From contig CP036432.1 in assembly GCA_007753675.1 (NCBI GenBank), positions 2,268,394 through 2,332,393 on the forward strand: 64,000 nucleotides of DNA. Direction: 5' to 3'. Below the pieces are notes generated by a model, which saw only the letters and a program-made list of their open reading frames with translations, was not told the DNA's origin and ran no database searches. Positions 1 to 8,506 of the stretch are shown here, piece by piece. How positions within the stretch are numbered: position 1 is the stretch's first letter; each line of letters opens with the position of its first letter. Source of the DNA: Stieleria magnilauensis (GTDB taxonomy: Bacteria; Planctomycetota; Planctomycetia; Pirellulales; Pirellulaceae). Made by a program: the position numbers and the translations under genes.

Positions 1-526
1 GATAACAACGCATCGAGCCGCTGCAGTCCTTGACCGGTAATTTCAAAAATGCCGTGGCAAACCGGTTGACCAGTTTGCTCATCAATCGCCGCCGCAACGG
101 CCAACCGACGATCTCGCCACCGGGCACGTAGCGTGACCCGATGACGACGGCGAGGTCCTGATCGGCCCGCGCGCGTTCGACCAGATCGGGCAACTGGGCC
201 GGGTCATGACTTTGATCGGCGTCCAGGTTGACAAAAAAACGATAGCCCCGAGCCACGGCGTACTTCATCGCGTCGACGATGGCGGACCCCAGTCCACGCT
301 TGTCGCGGCGGACAATCAGCTCAATCCGAGGATCCGATCGCTGGGCTTCGCGAACCAAATCGGCCGTGCCATCGGGCGAGTTATCGTCGACCACCATCAG
401 GCAGGCGTCCGGAAAGGCACGTCGCAAGCCGACCAGCATTGCCTGGATATTCTGTGATTCCTGATAGGTGCAAATCGCGATCAGAAGGTCGCTCGGAATC
501 GATCGGCTGTTCGGGGAGTCGTCCAA
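1..526 (-). CDS. Polyprenol-phosphate mannosyltransferase-like GT2 (3' part missing)
   Basis: Family 2 glycosyltransferase resembling dolichol-phosphate mannose synthase, which moves a sugar from a nucleotide donor to a polyprenyl phosphate at the cytoplasmic membrane face. Reading leftward from about 526 I see an N-terminal strand LLIAICTYQ, then VVDDNSPDGTA, KRGLGSA, the donor/metal-binding NLDADQSHDP and GSRYVPGG followed by W, R and N residues typical of this subfamily. The frame runs off the left edge, so the C-terminus and any membrane helices are unseen. The frame has a stop near 567; the first usable start is a TTG at 526 without a clear ribosome binding site, so the start is uncertain. 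It lies downstream of the ExeA-like ATPase on the same strand, which would suit cell-surface glycan work (inference). Confidence 0.85.
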   Translation of the reverse strand, partial: MDDSPNSRSIPSDLLIAICTYQESQNIQAMLVGLRRAFPDACLMVVDDNSPDGTADLVREAQRSDPRIELIVRRDKRGLGSAIVDAMKYAVARGYRFFVNLDADQSHDPAQLPDLVERARADQDLAVVIGSRYVPGGEIVGWPLRRRLMSKLVNRFATAFLKLPVKDCSGSMRCY

Positions 527-689
527 GACGAGTAGCGATTGGAAAAAAACCGGGGGCGGGTGGATTCATTGCAGATTAAAACCACCGCGCTGGTCTGACA
601 AGGGACTGGGGCCGAGGGACGGCAAGATCGCCGGATGGGGCGGCCACCAGGCGCGCCCCAGAGGGTGTCGAAGCGTCCCGGGCAAACCC

Positions 690-2267
690 TCAGGCTTGAT
701 TTCGCATCTTTTCGAGCATTTCGCGATAGTCGACCGACAACTTCGGCGCGTCTTGATCGGACGCCTGATCGATGCGATGCGAGCCACCCGCGGAGGCCGG
801 TTTGATGATCTTGCGGTCCACGTCGATGTCTTCGGTGATCCACAACAGGTCGGTGTCATCCAGCACCGCGGAATCCTCCGCATCGGCACCTTGGCCGGGT
901 TCGTCGTACCAGACCACACTTGGAAAATCTTTGCCGGCCTCGGCGACCGGTTCGCCCGCCGTCGCTTCCGACAGTCCGCCCGGTGGCTCCTCCAGCAGCT
1001 CGGCGGGTGCCGAGTCCTGGATCATTCCCGGTTCTTCGAAAACTGCCAGCGAATCAATCTCGGAATACCGCGAAGCCGTGTTTTCGGAAACAAACTGGCT
1101 GAGCCCGACGATCTGGGAATGCAACATCGTCTCCAAGTCGACTTCGGACGACTCGTTCGGCTTCGCTTTGACCTGTGCGACTCCGACTTCGATGTTTTCT
1201 TCGTCCTCGAATTCGCCGAACAGCGAGACCGGATCAGGAACGACCGACACGGCGGCATCGGTGGGCTCGGATTCGATCGATTCCTCGGGTTCGTCAACCA
1301 ACGCTTCCGCCTCCGCAACGGTTGCTTCGGCAGGCTCGGCAGGCGTCGATTCGATCAGATAGTGATCGTCGGCGTGGACCGCCGGATCGCTCAGCTCTCC
1401 GAACTCGACGACCGAACTTTCCGGTTGCATGCGGGGCTCTTCGATCATCGGGCTGGGCAATTGTTGCAAGCTTGCCCATGCCTTGTTGACGGTGTGTTCA
1501 TCGATCAGCGTCTCGCCCAACTCGGCGGCGCAATCGATCGCTTCGGTCATCAAATGGTTGATCAACCGGGGGACGCCGCTGGTGGCGTGGTAGATGGCTG
1601 AGATCGCATTGTCGGCGATGGTGTCATCGGACGACGCGTCACAAACTTCGATCGACTGGCGGATGTACTGCCGCGTTTCCTCGGCATTGAGCGGATGCAG
1701 ATAACACCGTGCGGTCACACGTTGCACGAACGGTTCCAAGGAAGGTGCCGTCAGCGTGTCATCCAGCTTGACGCCACCGGCGACGACGGCGCTGACCATC
1801 GGTTGCCCGTCGCGCATCAGATTGGTCAGGCGTCGAATCGCTTCCAAAACGTCGGTCGTCAAGGAGGCGGCTTCGTCGATGACCAACAGCGCGCCGTGTG
1901 GTTTTGCGTCGGGGCCGCAAAGACGATCATGGATCATCAATTCGAAATCGTCGCGTTTGCCGGTTTCCAAGGGCACGCCGAGACGGTGCAGCAAAAATCG
2001 ATAGAACGCGGTGTCATCGGCGATCGGTGTGTCGCCAAGGGCGATGACGTCATGGGTGGCGGCGAATTCTTTGGCCAACAACGCACAGACGAGCGACTTG
2101 CCGGTGCCGGGCGGTCCGATCACCAACGAGATCGCTTCACGCGCCAAAACGCTGCGTGAAACGCGTGAAAAAGTCTCCAGCACCGGCCCGACGGGGACGA
2201 ATCGACTGGCGGACGGAAAACCCGGGAAGGGAGGCAAAACGAAATCGTGCTCGAAGTTTTTCATCAT
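690..2267 (-). CDS. ExeA/GspA-like AAA ATPase with long acidic C-terminal region
   Basis: AAA+ ATPase of the ExeA/GspA family, cytoplasmic, related to ATPases of secretion and exopolysaccharide/exosortase loci. From the Met at 2267 (MMKNFEHDF) the protein is 525 residues. Walker A GPPGTGKS is near residues 51-58, and Walker B LLVIDEAA follows about 75 residues later, with sensor-like segments in the next hundred residues (VTARCYLHPL, TSGVPRLIN). From about residue 290 the sequence becomes acidic and low complexity, rich in Glu, Ala and Pro, which is not part of the ExeA fold. Upstream in-frame codons to 2327 are possible but lack the conserved start context. The neighbours are a membrane protein upstream and a glycosyltransferase downstream, all leftward. 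The substrate is unknown; a surface polysaccharide role is inference. Confidence 0.8.
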   Translation of the reverse strand: MMKNFEHDFVLPPFPGFPSASRFVPVGPVLETFSRVSRSVLAREAISLVIGPPGTGKSLVCALLAKEFAATHDVIALGDTPIADDTAFYRFLLHRLGVPLETGKRDDFELMIHDRLCGPDAKPHGALLVIDEAASLTTDVLEAIRRLTNLMRDGQPMVSAVVAGGVKLDDTLTAPSLEPFVQRVTARCYLHPLNAEETRQYIRQSIEVCDASSDDTIADNAISAIYHATSGVPRLINHLMTEAIDCAAELGETLIDEHTVNKAWASLQQLPSPMIEEPRMQPESSVVEFGELSDPAVHADDHYLIESTPAEPAEATVAEAEALVDEPEESIESEPTDAAVSVVPDPVSLFGEFEDEENIEVGVAQVKAKPNESSEVDLETMLHSQIVGLSQFVSENTASRYSEIDSLAVFEEPGMIQDSAPAELLEEPPGGLSEATAGEPVAEAGKDFPSVVWYDEPGQGADAEDSAVLDDTDLLWITEDIDVDRKIIKPASAGGSHRIDQASDQDAPKLSVDYREMLEKMRNQA

Positions 2268-2390
2268 TCGATCGTGTCCGAGAGGCTTGTGGGTGTGGGG
2301 ACGGCTTGGCGAAAGCGATCCCTCCAATCGGAATAATCGGCAGAATCTAACGCGAACGTGAGAACTATCTTGGCATTCCGACCAGGCGGC

Positions 2391-3170
2391 TCAGAGCCAG
2401 ACGGCGACCGCGCTGAGCATCGCCACGACGATCGCGCCGGAAAACGTTCCGATGCGTGCCAGCACGCCGACCGGTTGTTCGCCGAACGAAGCTCCGGTGC
2501 GCAGCGGAGCGTGCCGCAGCCAGTGCATGTAACCGCAGGCCGCCGCGATTCCCAGCAGGAAGGCGAAGTGAAATGCCAATTGAGGCCAACTGGCCGGAGC
2601 GACTTTTTCAAACACAACCGGGACGTTGGCGCTCCGCTCCTCGACGGCTTCCATCGACGCGACCGCCGACGCCTTCACCGTCGACCAATACTTCGCATCA
2701 GTCGGACTCGTCTCGGGCTGCTCGGCGATGGGTTCGATCGGCTCGGCGTAAGCGGCCTGTTGAATCACGTCGGCCGGCTCGTCGATCTCTGTTTCGTAGG
2801 ACGCGGTCGTTACCGTGTCCGAAATCGTCGCCGTCATGGGTCTTCGATCCGCACGCTTGACCGGACGGGGGACCGCGCCGTCTTGGGTGCGTGCCGGTTG
2901 GCTCTTCTCATAAAACTCGGCCACTTCCTTTTGCCATTTCGCGGTGACATATTCGGGATGCGACTCGGGCTTGCTCCAGGTGCGGACCTTTCGTTTCAGC
3001 TCATCCAGGCTAGGATCGTCGATCGCGATGCTGTAGGTTTTCCAACCGTGATCGGTCAGATGGCAACGAACGATTTGCCGCGGTGCGTCGCGGGGCCAGA
3101 CGGCCAAAGTGATGACGAACGTGGCGGCAAAGGCGAGTGCCAGGTCGACGATGTTGGATCGATCTCTCAT
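2391..3170 (-). CDS. Membrane protein of unknown function (three hydrophobic segments)
   Basis: I do not recognise the family. The 259-residue product begins MRDRSNIVDLA, with a hydrophobic helix at about residues 6-24, then a soluble stretch with a short charged domain (HLTDHGWKTYSIAIDD) and a Glu/Ala/Pro-rich linker. It ends with two hydrophobic segments near the C-terminus (WPQLAFHFAFLLGIAAACG and a final one ending AVAVWL). This suggests a membrane-anchored protein with a middle soluble domain. The frame stays open further upstream to 3578, but that extension runs antisense into trpF, so the Met at 3170 is preferred. It lies 123 bases upstream of the ExeA-like ATPase on the same strand and is divergent from trpF. 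Confidence 0.65.
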   Translation of the reverse strand: MRDRSNIVDLALAFAATFVITLAVWPRDAPRQIVRCHLTDHGWKTYSIAIDDPSLDELKRKVRTWSKPESHPEYVTAKWQKEVAEFYEKSQPARTQDGAVPRPVKRADRRPMTATISDTVTTASYETEIDEPADVIQQAAYAEPIEPIAEQPETSPTDAKYWSTVKASAVASMEAVEERSANVPVVFEKVAPASWPQLAFHFAFLLGIAAACGYMHWLRHAPLRTGASFGEQPVGVLARIGTFSGAIVVAMLSAVAVWL

Positions 3171-3320
3171 CGCTGGGATGGCTCCGAGGTCTGTTCGCGA
3201 AAAAGAAGAGGGCTCCGCCGATGGAGCTCGCTGTTTTCGGGTTATCGTCATCACCCGTTGGAGCGGCCAGCGGAATTGGTGCAGTTTGTCTGGATTGAAG
3301 GGATCACTCGGGTAGCAACC

Positions 3321-3977
3321 GTGTTTCGTACAAAAATCTGCGGCGTTCGACTGGAGCAAGACGTGCGTGCGGTCGACCAATCGGGCGGCGACGCGATCGG
3401 ATTGAACTTTTTCCCCAACAGCGTTCGCTACGTCGATCCGCAGTCCGAAGCCACCCAACAACTGTCCCGGCTGGCCAACGAGCTGGGACTGTTGCGTGTC
3501 GGCGTGTTCGTCAATGAGTCCGCCGAACGCATCGCCGCAAACGCCGCGACCGTAGGACTGGACGCCATTCAGCTGCATGGGGACGAACCGATCGAGTCGG
3601 CCGAGTCGCTGCGCTTGATGGGGTGGCCCGTGCTGAGGGCCATCAAGTTACCTCGAGGCGCGTTTGCTGCGGAGCTGATGGAGGAACGGTCAGCCGCTTG
3701 GGTCGCGATCGGCTGCCAGCTGTTGTTGGATGTGGATGCCGGTTCGGCGCACGGAGGCAGCGGCAAAACCTTGGACTGGCCCTCGGTGGCTTCATGGGCA
3801 CACGACCATCCGTCGGTCGGCTGGACGCTCGCGGGTGGTTTGAAACCGGAGAACGTCCGCCAGGCGATCGATGCCACCGGAGCCGTTTCGGTGGACACCG
3901 CCAGTGGCGTGGAGTGCCCGCGCGGCGTCAAGAACGAATCCCGGATCAAGGCCTTCATCGCCGCGGCGATCGGCTGA
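3321..3977 (+). CDS. trpF: Phosphoribosylanthranilate isomerase
   Basis: Converts N-(5-phosphoribosyl)anthranilate to the carboxyphenylamino-deoxyribulose phosphate in tryptophan synthesis; cytoplasmic TIM barrel. The sequence has the family signatures in order: KICGV at the N-terminus with the catalytic Cys, GLNFFPNSVRYV, VGVFVN, QLHGDE, a central LLLDVDA with the general-acid Asp, SGKTLDW, LAGGLKPENV and the C-terminal VDTASGVE. Length of 218 residues fits the family. GTG at 3321 (VFRTKICGV) is chosen because it places KICGV four residues in; the frame is open upstream without similarity. No other trp genes are nearby, so trpF is a stand-alone gene here. Confidence 0.95.
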   Translation: MFRTKICGVRLEQDVRAVDQSGGDAIGLNFFPNSVRYVDPQSEATQQLSRLANELGLLRVGVFVNESAERIAANAATVGLDAIQLHGDEPIESAESLRLMGWPVLRAIKLPRGAFAAELMEERSAAWVAIGCQLLLDVDAGSAHGGSGKTLDWPSVASWAHDHPSVGWTLAGGLKPENVRQAIDATGAVSVDTASGVECPRGVKNESRIKAFIAAAIG

Positions 3978-4057
3978 CCTCCGGCGACCGGCTGGCATCC
4001 CTCCGGGATACCGGAATCGCGGAGGCTCACCGTTGAGACAAACGGGGTATTTTTTTC

Positions 4058-4177
4058 AGCGGCCGCCCACGAGCCCTCCGGTCGTTCGATACTTTTTCGA
4101 CGGGGCCACCGGACGGCTCGCGCCGTTCCGCTATCTCCTTCCATTTGTTGTCAGCGGCAGGCCGCGAGCCCTCTGGT
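4058..4177. repeat. Degenerate solo copies of the 84-bp family A palindrome
   Basis: The 507 bases between trpF and ahcY contain no convincing gene. Positions 4058-4132 form a degenerate palindrome with left arm containing gagccctccggt and right arm containing accggacggctcgcg, both close to the arms of the tandem array at 23.6-24.3 kb. A further left-arm copy (agcggcaggccgcgagccct) lies at 4153-4177 and is followed by a short GC-rich palindrome near 4200. This appears to be decayed family A sequence left at the 3' side of trpF. Confidence 0.6.
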
Positions 4178-4484
4178 ACTCCAGGCCACGGAGGTCTGAG
4201 GGGCCGCGCGGCGCCCCTCGCGAATGCGTCGGCCGACCGTCGGGGGCTTTTCGGGTTCTTTTTGACCAGGCCCGGTGCCCAAAAAACGATCCCTCGCTAA
4301 ACTACGCGGTTCAATCGAGTTGAATGGTCCGGCAGGTGCCGGCGCTCGATTCAGCCGTTTTCGATGGTTCGAAGACGGTTTGCAATCGCGTTCGGGGAGC
4401 GCGTGCCAGCGGGAGTCCCTGTGGTAGGTTCGTAGCCCCTCATACGTGAGTGAATTTGATTCACCACACTTTAGGAGTTTACCC

Positions 4485-5831
4485 GTGTCGCAAGTCGATA
4501 CCGAACGATTGCCTTACAAGGTCAAGGATCTCTCGTTGGCCGAGTATGGCCGCAAAGAGATCAATTTGGCCGAGACCGAAATGCCGGGCCTGATGGCGCT
4601 GCGCAAGAAGTACGGCAAAGAAAAACCACTGGCAGGGGCCCGCATCGCCGGCTGTCTGCACATGACGATTCAGACGGCGGTCTTGATCGAGACGCTGATC
4701 GAACTCGGCGCCGAGGTGACTTGGAGCAGCTGCAATATCTTCAGCACCCAAGACCACGCGGCTGCCGCGATCGCCGCCGCCGGCATTCCCGTCTACGCCT
4801 GGAAGGGAATGACGGAAGAAGAATTCGACTGGTGCATCGAGCAGACCCTGACGTTCCCGTCGGGAGGAAAGCTGAACATGATCCTGGACGATGGCGGTGA
4901 CTTGACCGCGATGGTTCACGATCGCTTCCCCGAATTGCTCGACGACATTTACGGCATCAGCGAAGAAACGACGGCCGGCATCCACCGTCTGGAAGTCCTC
5001 AATCGCTCCGGCAAGTTGCAGGTTCCGGCGATCAACGTCAACGACAGCGCGACCAAGAGCAAGTTCGACAACCTGTACGGCTGCCGCGAATCGCTGGCCG
5101 ACGGCGTCAAACGAGCCACCGACGTGATGTTGGCCGGAAAGGTCGCCGTGGTCTGCGGCTACGGTGACGTCGGAAAGGGATGTGCCCACAGCCTGCAACG
5201 CTACGGCTGTCGCGTGCTGGTGACCGAGATCGATCCGATCAACGCCCTGCAGGCTGCGATGGAAGGCTTCGAAGTGACGACGATGGAAGAGGCCTGCAAA
5301 GAAGGCCGACTCTATGTCACCACGACGGGCAACAAAGACATCATCTTGGGCGAGCACATGAAGCAGATGCCCGAAGACGCGATCTGCTGCAACATCGGCC
5401 ACTTCGATACCGAAATCGACGTGGCGTGGTTGGAGAACGAAGTCGAGCAGGGCCGGGCGACCAAGGACGAAATCAAACCAGCCGACATCGGTGCCGTGGA
5501 CCGCTACACGTTCAACGACACCGGTCGCAGCGTGATCATTCTGGCCAAGGGCCGCCTGGTGAACCTGGGCTGTGCCACCGGACACCCCAGCTTCGTGATG
5601 AGCACCTCGTTCACCAACCAAGTGCTCGCACAGATGGAACTTTGGGGAAGCAAGGACACCAAGTCCTACAGCGTCGCCGTTCACATGCTGCCCAAAAAGC
5701 TGGACGAGGAAGTCGCCCGACTGCACCTCGATCAACTGGGCGTCAAGCTGACCCGGCTGTCCAAAGAACAAGCCGAGTACATGGGCGTCGATGTCGACGG
5801 CCCCTTCAAACCGGATCACTACCGGTACTAA
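4485..5831 (+). CDS. ahcY: Adenosylhomocysteinase (SAH hydrolase)
   Basis: NAD-dependent hydrolysis of S-adenosylhomocysteine to adenosine and homocysteine, keeping the methyl cycle running; cytoplasmic homotetramer. The 448-residue product shows [17 protein letters not shown], the substrate region with [22 protein letters not shown], the NAD-binding Rossmann motif [22 protein letters not shown] and the invariant C-terminus KPDHYRY. The start is GTG at 4485 because AGGAG sits at 4473-4477; an in-frame GTG at 4446 would add 13 residues that include this ribosome binding site. The length matches bacterial enzymes. It is followed by its own terminator, so it is probably monocistronic. No SAH riboswitch consensus was found in the leader. 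Confidence 0.97.
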   Translation: MSQVDTERLPYKVKDLSLAEYGRKEINLAETEMPGLMALRKKYGKEKPLAGARIAGCLHMTIQTAVLIETLIELGAEVTWSSCNIFSTQDHAAAAIAAAGIPVYAWKGMTEEEFDWCIEQTLTFPSGGKLNMILDDGGDLTAMVHDRFPELLDDIYGISEETTAGIHRLEVLNRSGKLQVPAINVNDSATKSKFDNLYGCRESLADGVKRATDVMLAGKVAVVCGYGDVGKGCAHSLQRYGCRVLVTEIDPINALQAAMEGFEVTTMEEACKEGRLYVTTTGNKDIILGEHMKQMPEDAICCNIGHFDTEIDVAWLENEVEQGRATKDEIKPADIGAVDRYTFNDTGRSVIILAKGRLVNLGCATGHPSFVMSTSFTNQVLAQMELWGSKDTKSYSVAVHMLPKKLDEEVARLHLDQLGVKLTRLSKEQAEYMGVDVDGPFKPDHYRY

Positions 5832-5883
5832 CGCAAGTTCCAAGTTGATCGTTCCAAGTTGAACGTTCCAAGTTTCAAGTTGA

Positions 5884-5918
5884 CTCGCGGCGGGGATTCG
5901 CCCCGCGGCGAGTTTTTT
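5884..5918 (+). terminator. Rho-independent terminator of ahcY
   Basis: A GC-rich stem (5884-5895 with 5901-5912, ten of twelve pairs, five-base loop) is followed by six T at 5913-5918, 52 bases after the ahcY stop. It is preceded by short direct repeats of gttccaagttga at 5836-5880. The rest of the gap to parA holds the heptamer tandem repeat and the parS-like sites. Confidence 0.8.
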
Positions 5919-6121
5919 ATTGCGCCCGAATGCCGCGGAAGATGCGAGTGTTGTTGCCAACCGGCGACAACGAGCACGCCACGCGGTTCGCCAGCGGCGG
6001 TGGAACGGGGAGAGGATGGCTTTTGCTCCTTGGGCGGAGGGCTTGCCTGGGTGGCGGGCTCGCTTGGGTGGCGGGTTTGCTTGGGCGGAGGGCTTTCCGC
6101 TGCGATCGTTGTCAGCATTGC

Positions 6122-6359
6122 GTACCCAGGACTCAGTACCCAGGACTCAGTACCCAGGACTCAGTACCCAGGACTCAGTACCCAGGACTCAGTACCCAGG
6201 ACTCAGTACCCAGGACTCAGTACCCAGTACCCAGGACTCAGTACCCAGGACTCAGTACCCAGGACTCAGTACCCAGGACTCAGTACCCAGGACTCAGGAC
6301 TCAGGACTCAGGACTCAGGACTCAGGACTCAGGACTCAGGACTCAGGACTCAGGACTCA
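6122..6359. repeat. Two-heptamer tandem repeat upstream of parAB
   Basis: The 238 bases are made of only two 7-base words, X = gtaccca and Y = ggactca. Read left to right the array is XY seven times, one extra X (6220-6226), XY five times, then Y nine further times to 6359, with no substitution that I can see. All three forward frames stay open, but only because the words contain no stop; nothing suggests translation. It lies between the ahcY terminator and the parA promoter region. Such perfection implies recent or ongoing slippage or unequal exchange. Confidence 0.95.
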
Positions 6360-6401
6360 CGCCCCTCACATCCCGACTTCCCGCGTCAACCCCAGTTTCT
6401 T

Positions 6402-6422
6402 GTGAAACCGACCTTGTTTCAC
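6402..6422. promoter_or_regulatory. Inverted GTGAAAC/GTTTCAC pair near parA
   Basis: GTGAAAC at 6402-6408 and GTTTCAC at 6416-6422 are perfect inverted repeats separated by seven bases. These are the two half sites of the bacterial parS consensus, but in reversed order with a spacer. The pair lies about 80-100 bases upstream of parA. It may be a ParB or autoregulatory contact site or chance; moderate doubt remains. Confidence 0.45.
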
Positions 6423-6439
6423 CAGAGTGAGATTGCCTA

Positions 6440-6453
6440 GTTTCCCGCGAAAC
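6440..6453. promoter_or_regulatory. parS-like centromere site
   Basis: GTTTCCCGCGAAAC matches the widely conserved parS core GTTTCACGTGAAAC at 12 of 14 positions, with both differences in the central part. It lies 46 bases upstream of the GTG start of parA, where chromosomal parS sites are commonly found. ParB dimers would load here as CTP clamps and spread. The off-consensus centre leaves open that this is a weak site or an operator. Confidence 0.6.
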
Positions 6454-6500
6454 GAGAACCGCTGTTCGGTTCGAAGCTGTTTCTTTTGGGAACTTGGGCC

Positions 6501-7247
6501 GTGGGACGAATCCTTTGCGTTGTGAACCAGAAAGGCGGGGTCGGTAAGACGACCACCGCCGTGAATCTGGCGGCGGCGCTCTCGATTGCCGAACAGTCCT
6601 GCTTGCTGCTGGACATGGACCCGCAGTGCAACGCGACCAGCTCCCTGGGTCAGGAGCCGACCAATGGACATGCCCTGGTCAGCGACGTCTCGATTGCCGA
6701 ATCGATCGTCCCGACGAGCCAGGCCAAGCTTTCCCTGTTGCCGGGCAGCCGCACGTTCCAAGACATTGATCTGCTGGCGACCTCGGACGACCAGCAATCG
6801 ATGCGCGTCCGCAAGCACCTCGACAGCGTGCTGGACGAGTATGACTTTGTCTTGATCGATTGCCCGCCCAGCGTCGGCGAACTGACGCAAACGGCTCTGG
6901 CGGCCAGCACCGAAGTGTTGATACCGATCCAGTGCGAGTACTTCGCCATGGAAGGGCTGACCCAGCTGATCAAAACCATTCGCAAGGTCATTGTCGCCAC
7001 CGACGGCAGACTGACCTTTGGCGGGATCCTGCTGACCATGTACGATCCCGGCCTGGAACTGACTCGCGAAGTGGACCAGGAGGTCCGCGAGTTTTTCGGT
7101 GATATCGTCTTTGAATCCGTCGTGCCGCGGGACGTTTCGCTCAGCGAAGCCCCCAGTCACGGCAAAAGTGTTTTCCACTACGCCCCGCGATCCCGCGGAG
7201 CGTTCGCTTATACGCAGTTGTGCATGGAGGTGCTACAGCGTGACTAG
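6501..7247 (+). CDS. parA: Chromosome partitioning ATPase ParA (Soj-like)
   Basis: Deviant-Walker ATPase that binds DNA non-specifically as an ATP dimer and drives segregation of ParB-parS complexes. The N-terminus has the P-loop VVNQKGGVGKTTTAVN with the signature lysine, then LLLDMDPQCNAT (switch I), DFVLIDCPPSVG (switch II/Walker B) and IPIQCEYFAMEG, all typical of Soj. GTG at 6501 gives 248 residues beginning GRILCVVNQKGG, the usual N-terminus; an in-frame TTG at 6486 would add five residues. It overlaps parB by eight bases, indicating translational coupling, and carries the parS-like site just upstream. Confidence 0.95.
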   Translation: MGRILCVVNQKGGVGKTTTAVNLAAALSIAEQSCLLLDMDPQCNATSSLGQEPTNGHALVSDVSIAESIVPTSQAKLSLLPGSRTFQDIDLLATSDDQQSMRVRKHLDSVLDEYDFVLIDCPPSVGELTQTALAASTEVLIPIQCEYFAMEGLTQLIKTIRKVIVATDGRLTFGGILLTMYDPGLELTREVDQEVREFFGDIVFESVVPRDVSLSEAPSHGKSVFHYAPRSRGAFAYTQLCMEVLQRD

Positions 7248-8223
7248 TTCATCTGCCGGGACAAAAGATCGTCGCTTGGGAAAAGGGTTGGCCGCATTGC
7301 TCGGCAGCCCGATGGACGAGGATGGCATGCTCTCCGAAGGCGACTCTCCGCGAGGCAAGTCTCGTGAGGGCGATTCAGCCGGCGTCCAAACGCTGTCGTT
7401 GCCGGTCAACGAGATCGAGAACAATCCCTTCCAGCCTCGACGCGAATTCAATCCCGACGAGATCGCCTCGCTGGCCGAGAGCATCAAGAGCCATCAGCAG
7501 CTGCAGCCGATTCTGGTTCGTATCGTCGACGGTCGCTACCAGCTGATCAGCGGCGAACGGCGTTTGCGGGCGACGATCCACGCCGGCATGGACACGATCC
7601 GTGCAGAGGTTCGCGAAGCCGATGATCGTCTGGTCGCGGAATTGGCCATCATCGAGAACCTGCAACGCAAGGATCTCAACCCGATCGAAAAAGCACTTTC
7701 GTTCAAACGTTACATCGACGAGCACAAGTGCAAACAAGATGACCTGGCGCGACGGCTGAGCATCGACCGCAGCACGATCGCCAACCTGATGCGTCTGCTC
7801 GAATTGCCCGAAAGCGTGCTGGACTTGTTGCAAGCCGGTAAAATCACCGCCGGACACGCACGTGCCCTGTTGCCGATCGGCGACGAACAGGTCCAAATCA
7901 CGACCGCAAAAAAGATCATGGACGAGCGGATCAGTGTCCGGGCCACCGAAAGCCTGGTCGCGGAAATGCTGAAGGCCGAGGAGGACCAGGAGACCGGTCG
8001 CAAAGTCACCAACGCGACGCGGCAAAAACGCCGCCAAACGTCCCCGCACATCGAGGCGATGCAACAGGAATTCCGAATGGTTTTCGGCACCAAAGTCGAA
8101 ATCAAAAGCAGCGCGCGTGGCCGCGGCAAGATCACCATCCACTTCAGCGATGGAGAAGAATTCGAACGGCTCCGCACCATGCTGACCGCGGAGTCGCGGC
8201 CCCAGCTGCGGGTAGCCGGCTAG
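7240..8223 (+). CDS. parB: Chromosome partitioning protein ParB (Spo0J-like)
   Basis: CTP-dependent DNA clamp that binds parS and stimulates ParA. GTG at 7240, inside the end of parA, gives 327 residues starting with RRLGKGLAALLG, the usual ParA-contact N-terminus. The CTPase/ParB N domain follows from about residue 45, with NPFQPRREF (C-motif region), GERRLRA and AIIENLQRKDLNP. Next is the helix-turn-helix parS reader (DDLARRLSIDRSTIANLMRL) with TAGHARALL. The C-terminal region is basic and ends in a dimerisation segment. The short insert at residues 20-45 (acidic, Ser/Gly-rich) is probably a linker. It is the second gene of the parAB operon. Confidence 0.95.
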   Translation: MTSSSAGTKDRRLGKGLAALLGSPMDEDGMLSEGDSPRGKSREGDSAGVQTLSLPVNEIENNPFQPRREFNPDEIASLAESIKSHQQLQPILVRIVDGRYQLISGERRLRATIHAGMDTIRAEVREADDRLVAELAIIENLQRKDLNPIEKALSFKRYIDEHKCKQDDLARRLSIDRSTIANLMRLLELPESVLDLLQAGKITAGHARALLPIGDEQVQITTAKKIMDERISVRATESLVAEMLKAEEDQETGRKVTNATRQKRRQTSPHIEAMQQEFRMVFGTKVEIKSSARGRGKITIHFSDGEEFERLRTMLTAESRPQLRVAG

Positions 8224-8310
8224 CGGGCTGCAGCTAGGAACAACGACGGCGATACGCCGTCCGCCCTCCACGACCTTCGCTCGACCCCATACGCATCAAG
8301 TTAAGAAGTA

Positions 8311-8332
8311 ACCCTCCCGTGTGCGGGAGGGT
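8311..8332. terminator. Palindrome after parB, possible terminator
   Basis: accctcccg (8311-8319) and cgggagggt (8324-8332) make a perfect nine-base stem with a tgtg loop, followed by gactttaaaa. It lies 88 bases after parB and would close the parAB transcript. The left flank aagtaaccctccc is shared, with one change, with the element at 55.77 kb, so it may also be one end of a dispersed intergenic element. The rest of 8224-8506 shows no gene. Confidence 0.5.
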
Positions 8333-8506
8333 GACTTTAAAATCCGCACGACCTCCTTCCAGGAGCCTGAATCGCCAAGCGTCCGGACGGCTTTTTCTGC
8401 GGCATACCGGCAATCCCCTCCCCGCGACCGTTAACGACCTCGTCTCGGGGCATTCGTGCCCTATAATCACTCGTGCGTCGTTTCTGTCGTCTTTGGAGTG
8501 GGTGTC

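Noticed and set aside
468..1601. A 377-codon plus-strand frame across the left end
   Set aside because: It is antisense to the glycosyltransferase start and to the ExeA-like ATPase, which are both well supported.
4330..4484. SAH riboswitch before ahcY
   Set aside because: The conserved core of the SAH aptamer is not visible in the leader.
4479..5960. A 493-codon open frame antisense to ahcY
   Set aside because: It mirrors the well-supported ahcY in the opposite frame; such frames arise from high third-position GC. No motif is recognisable.
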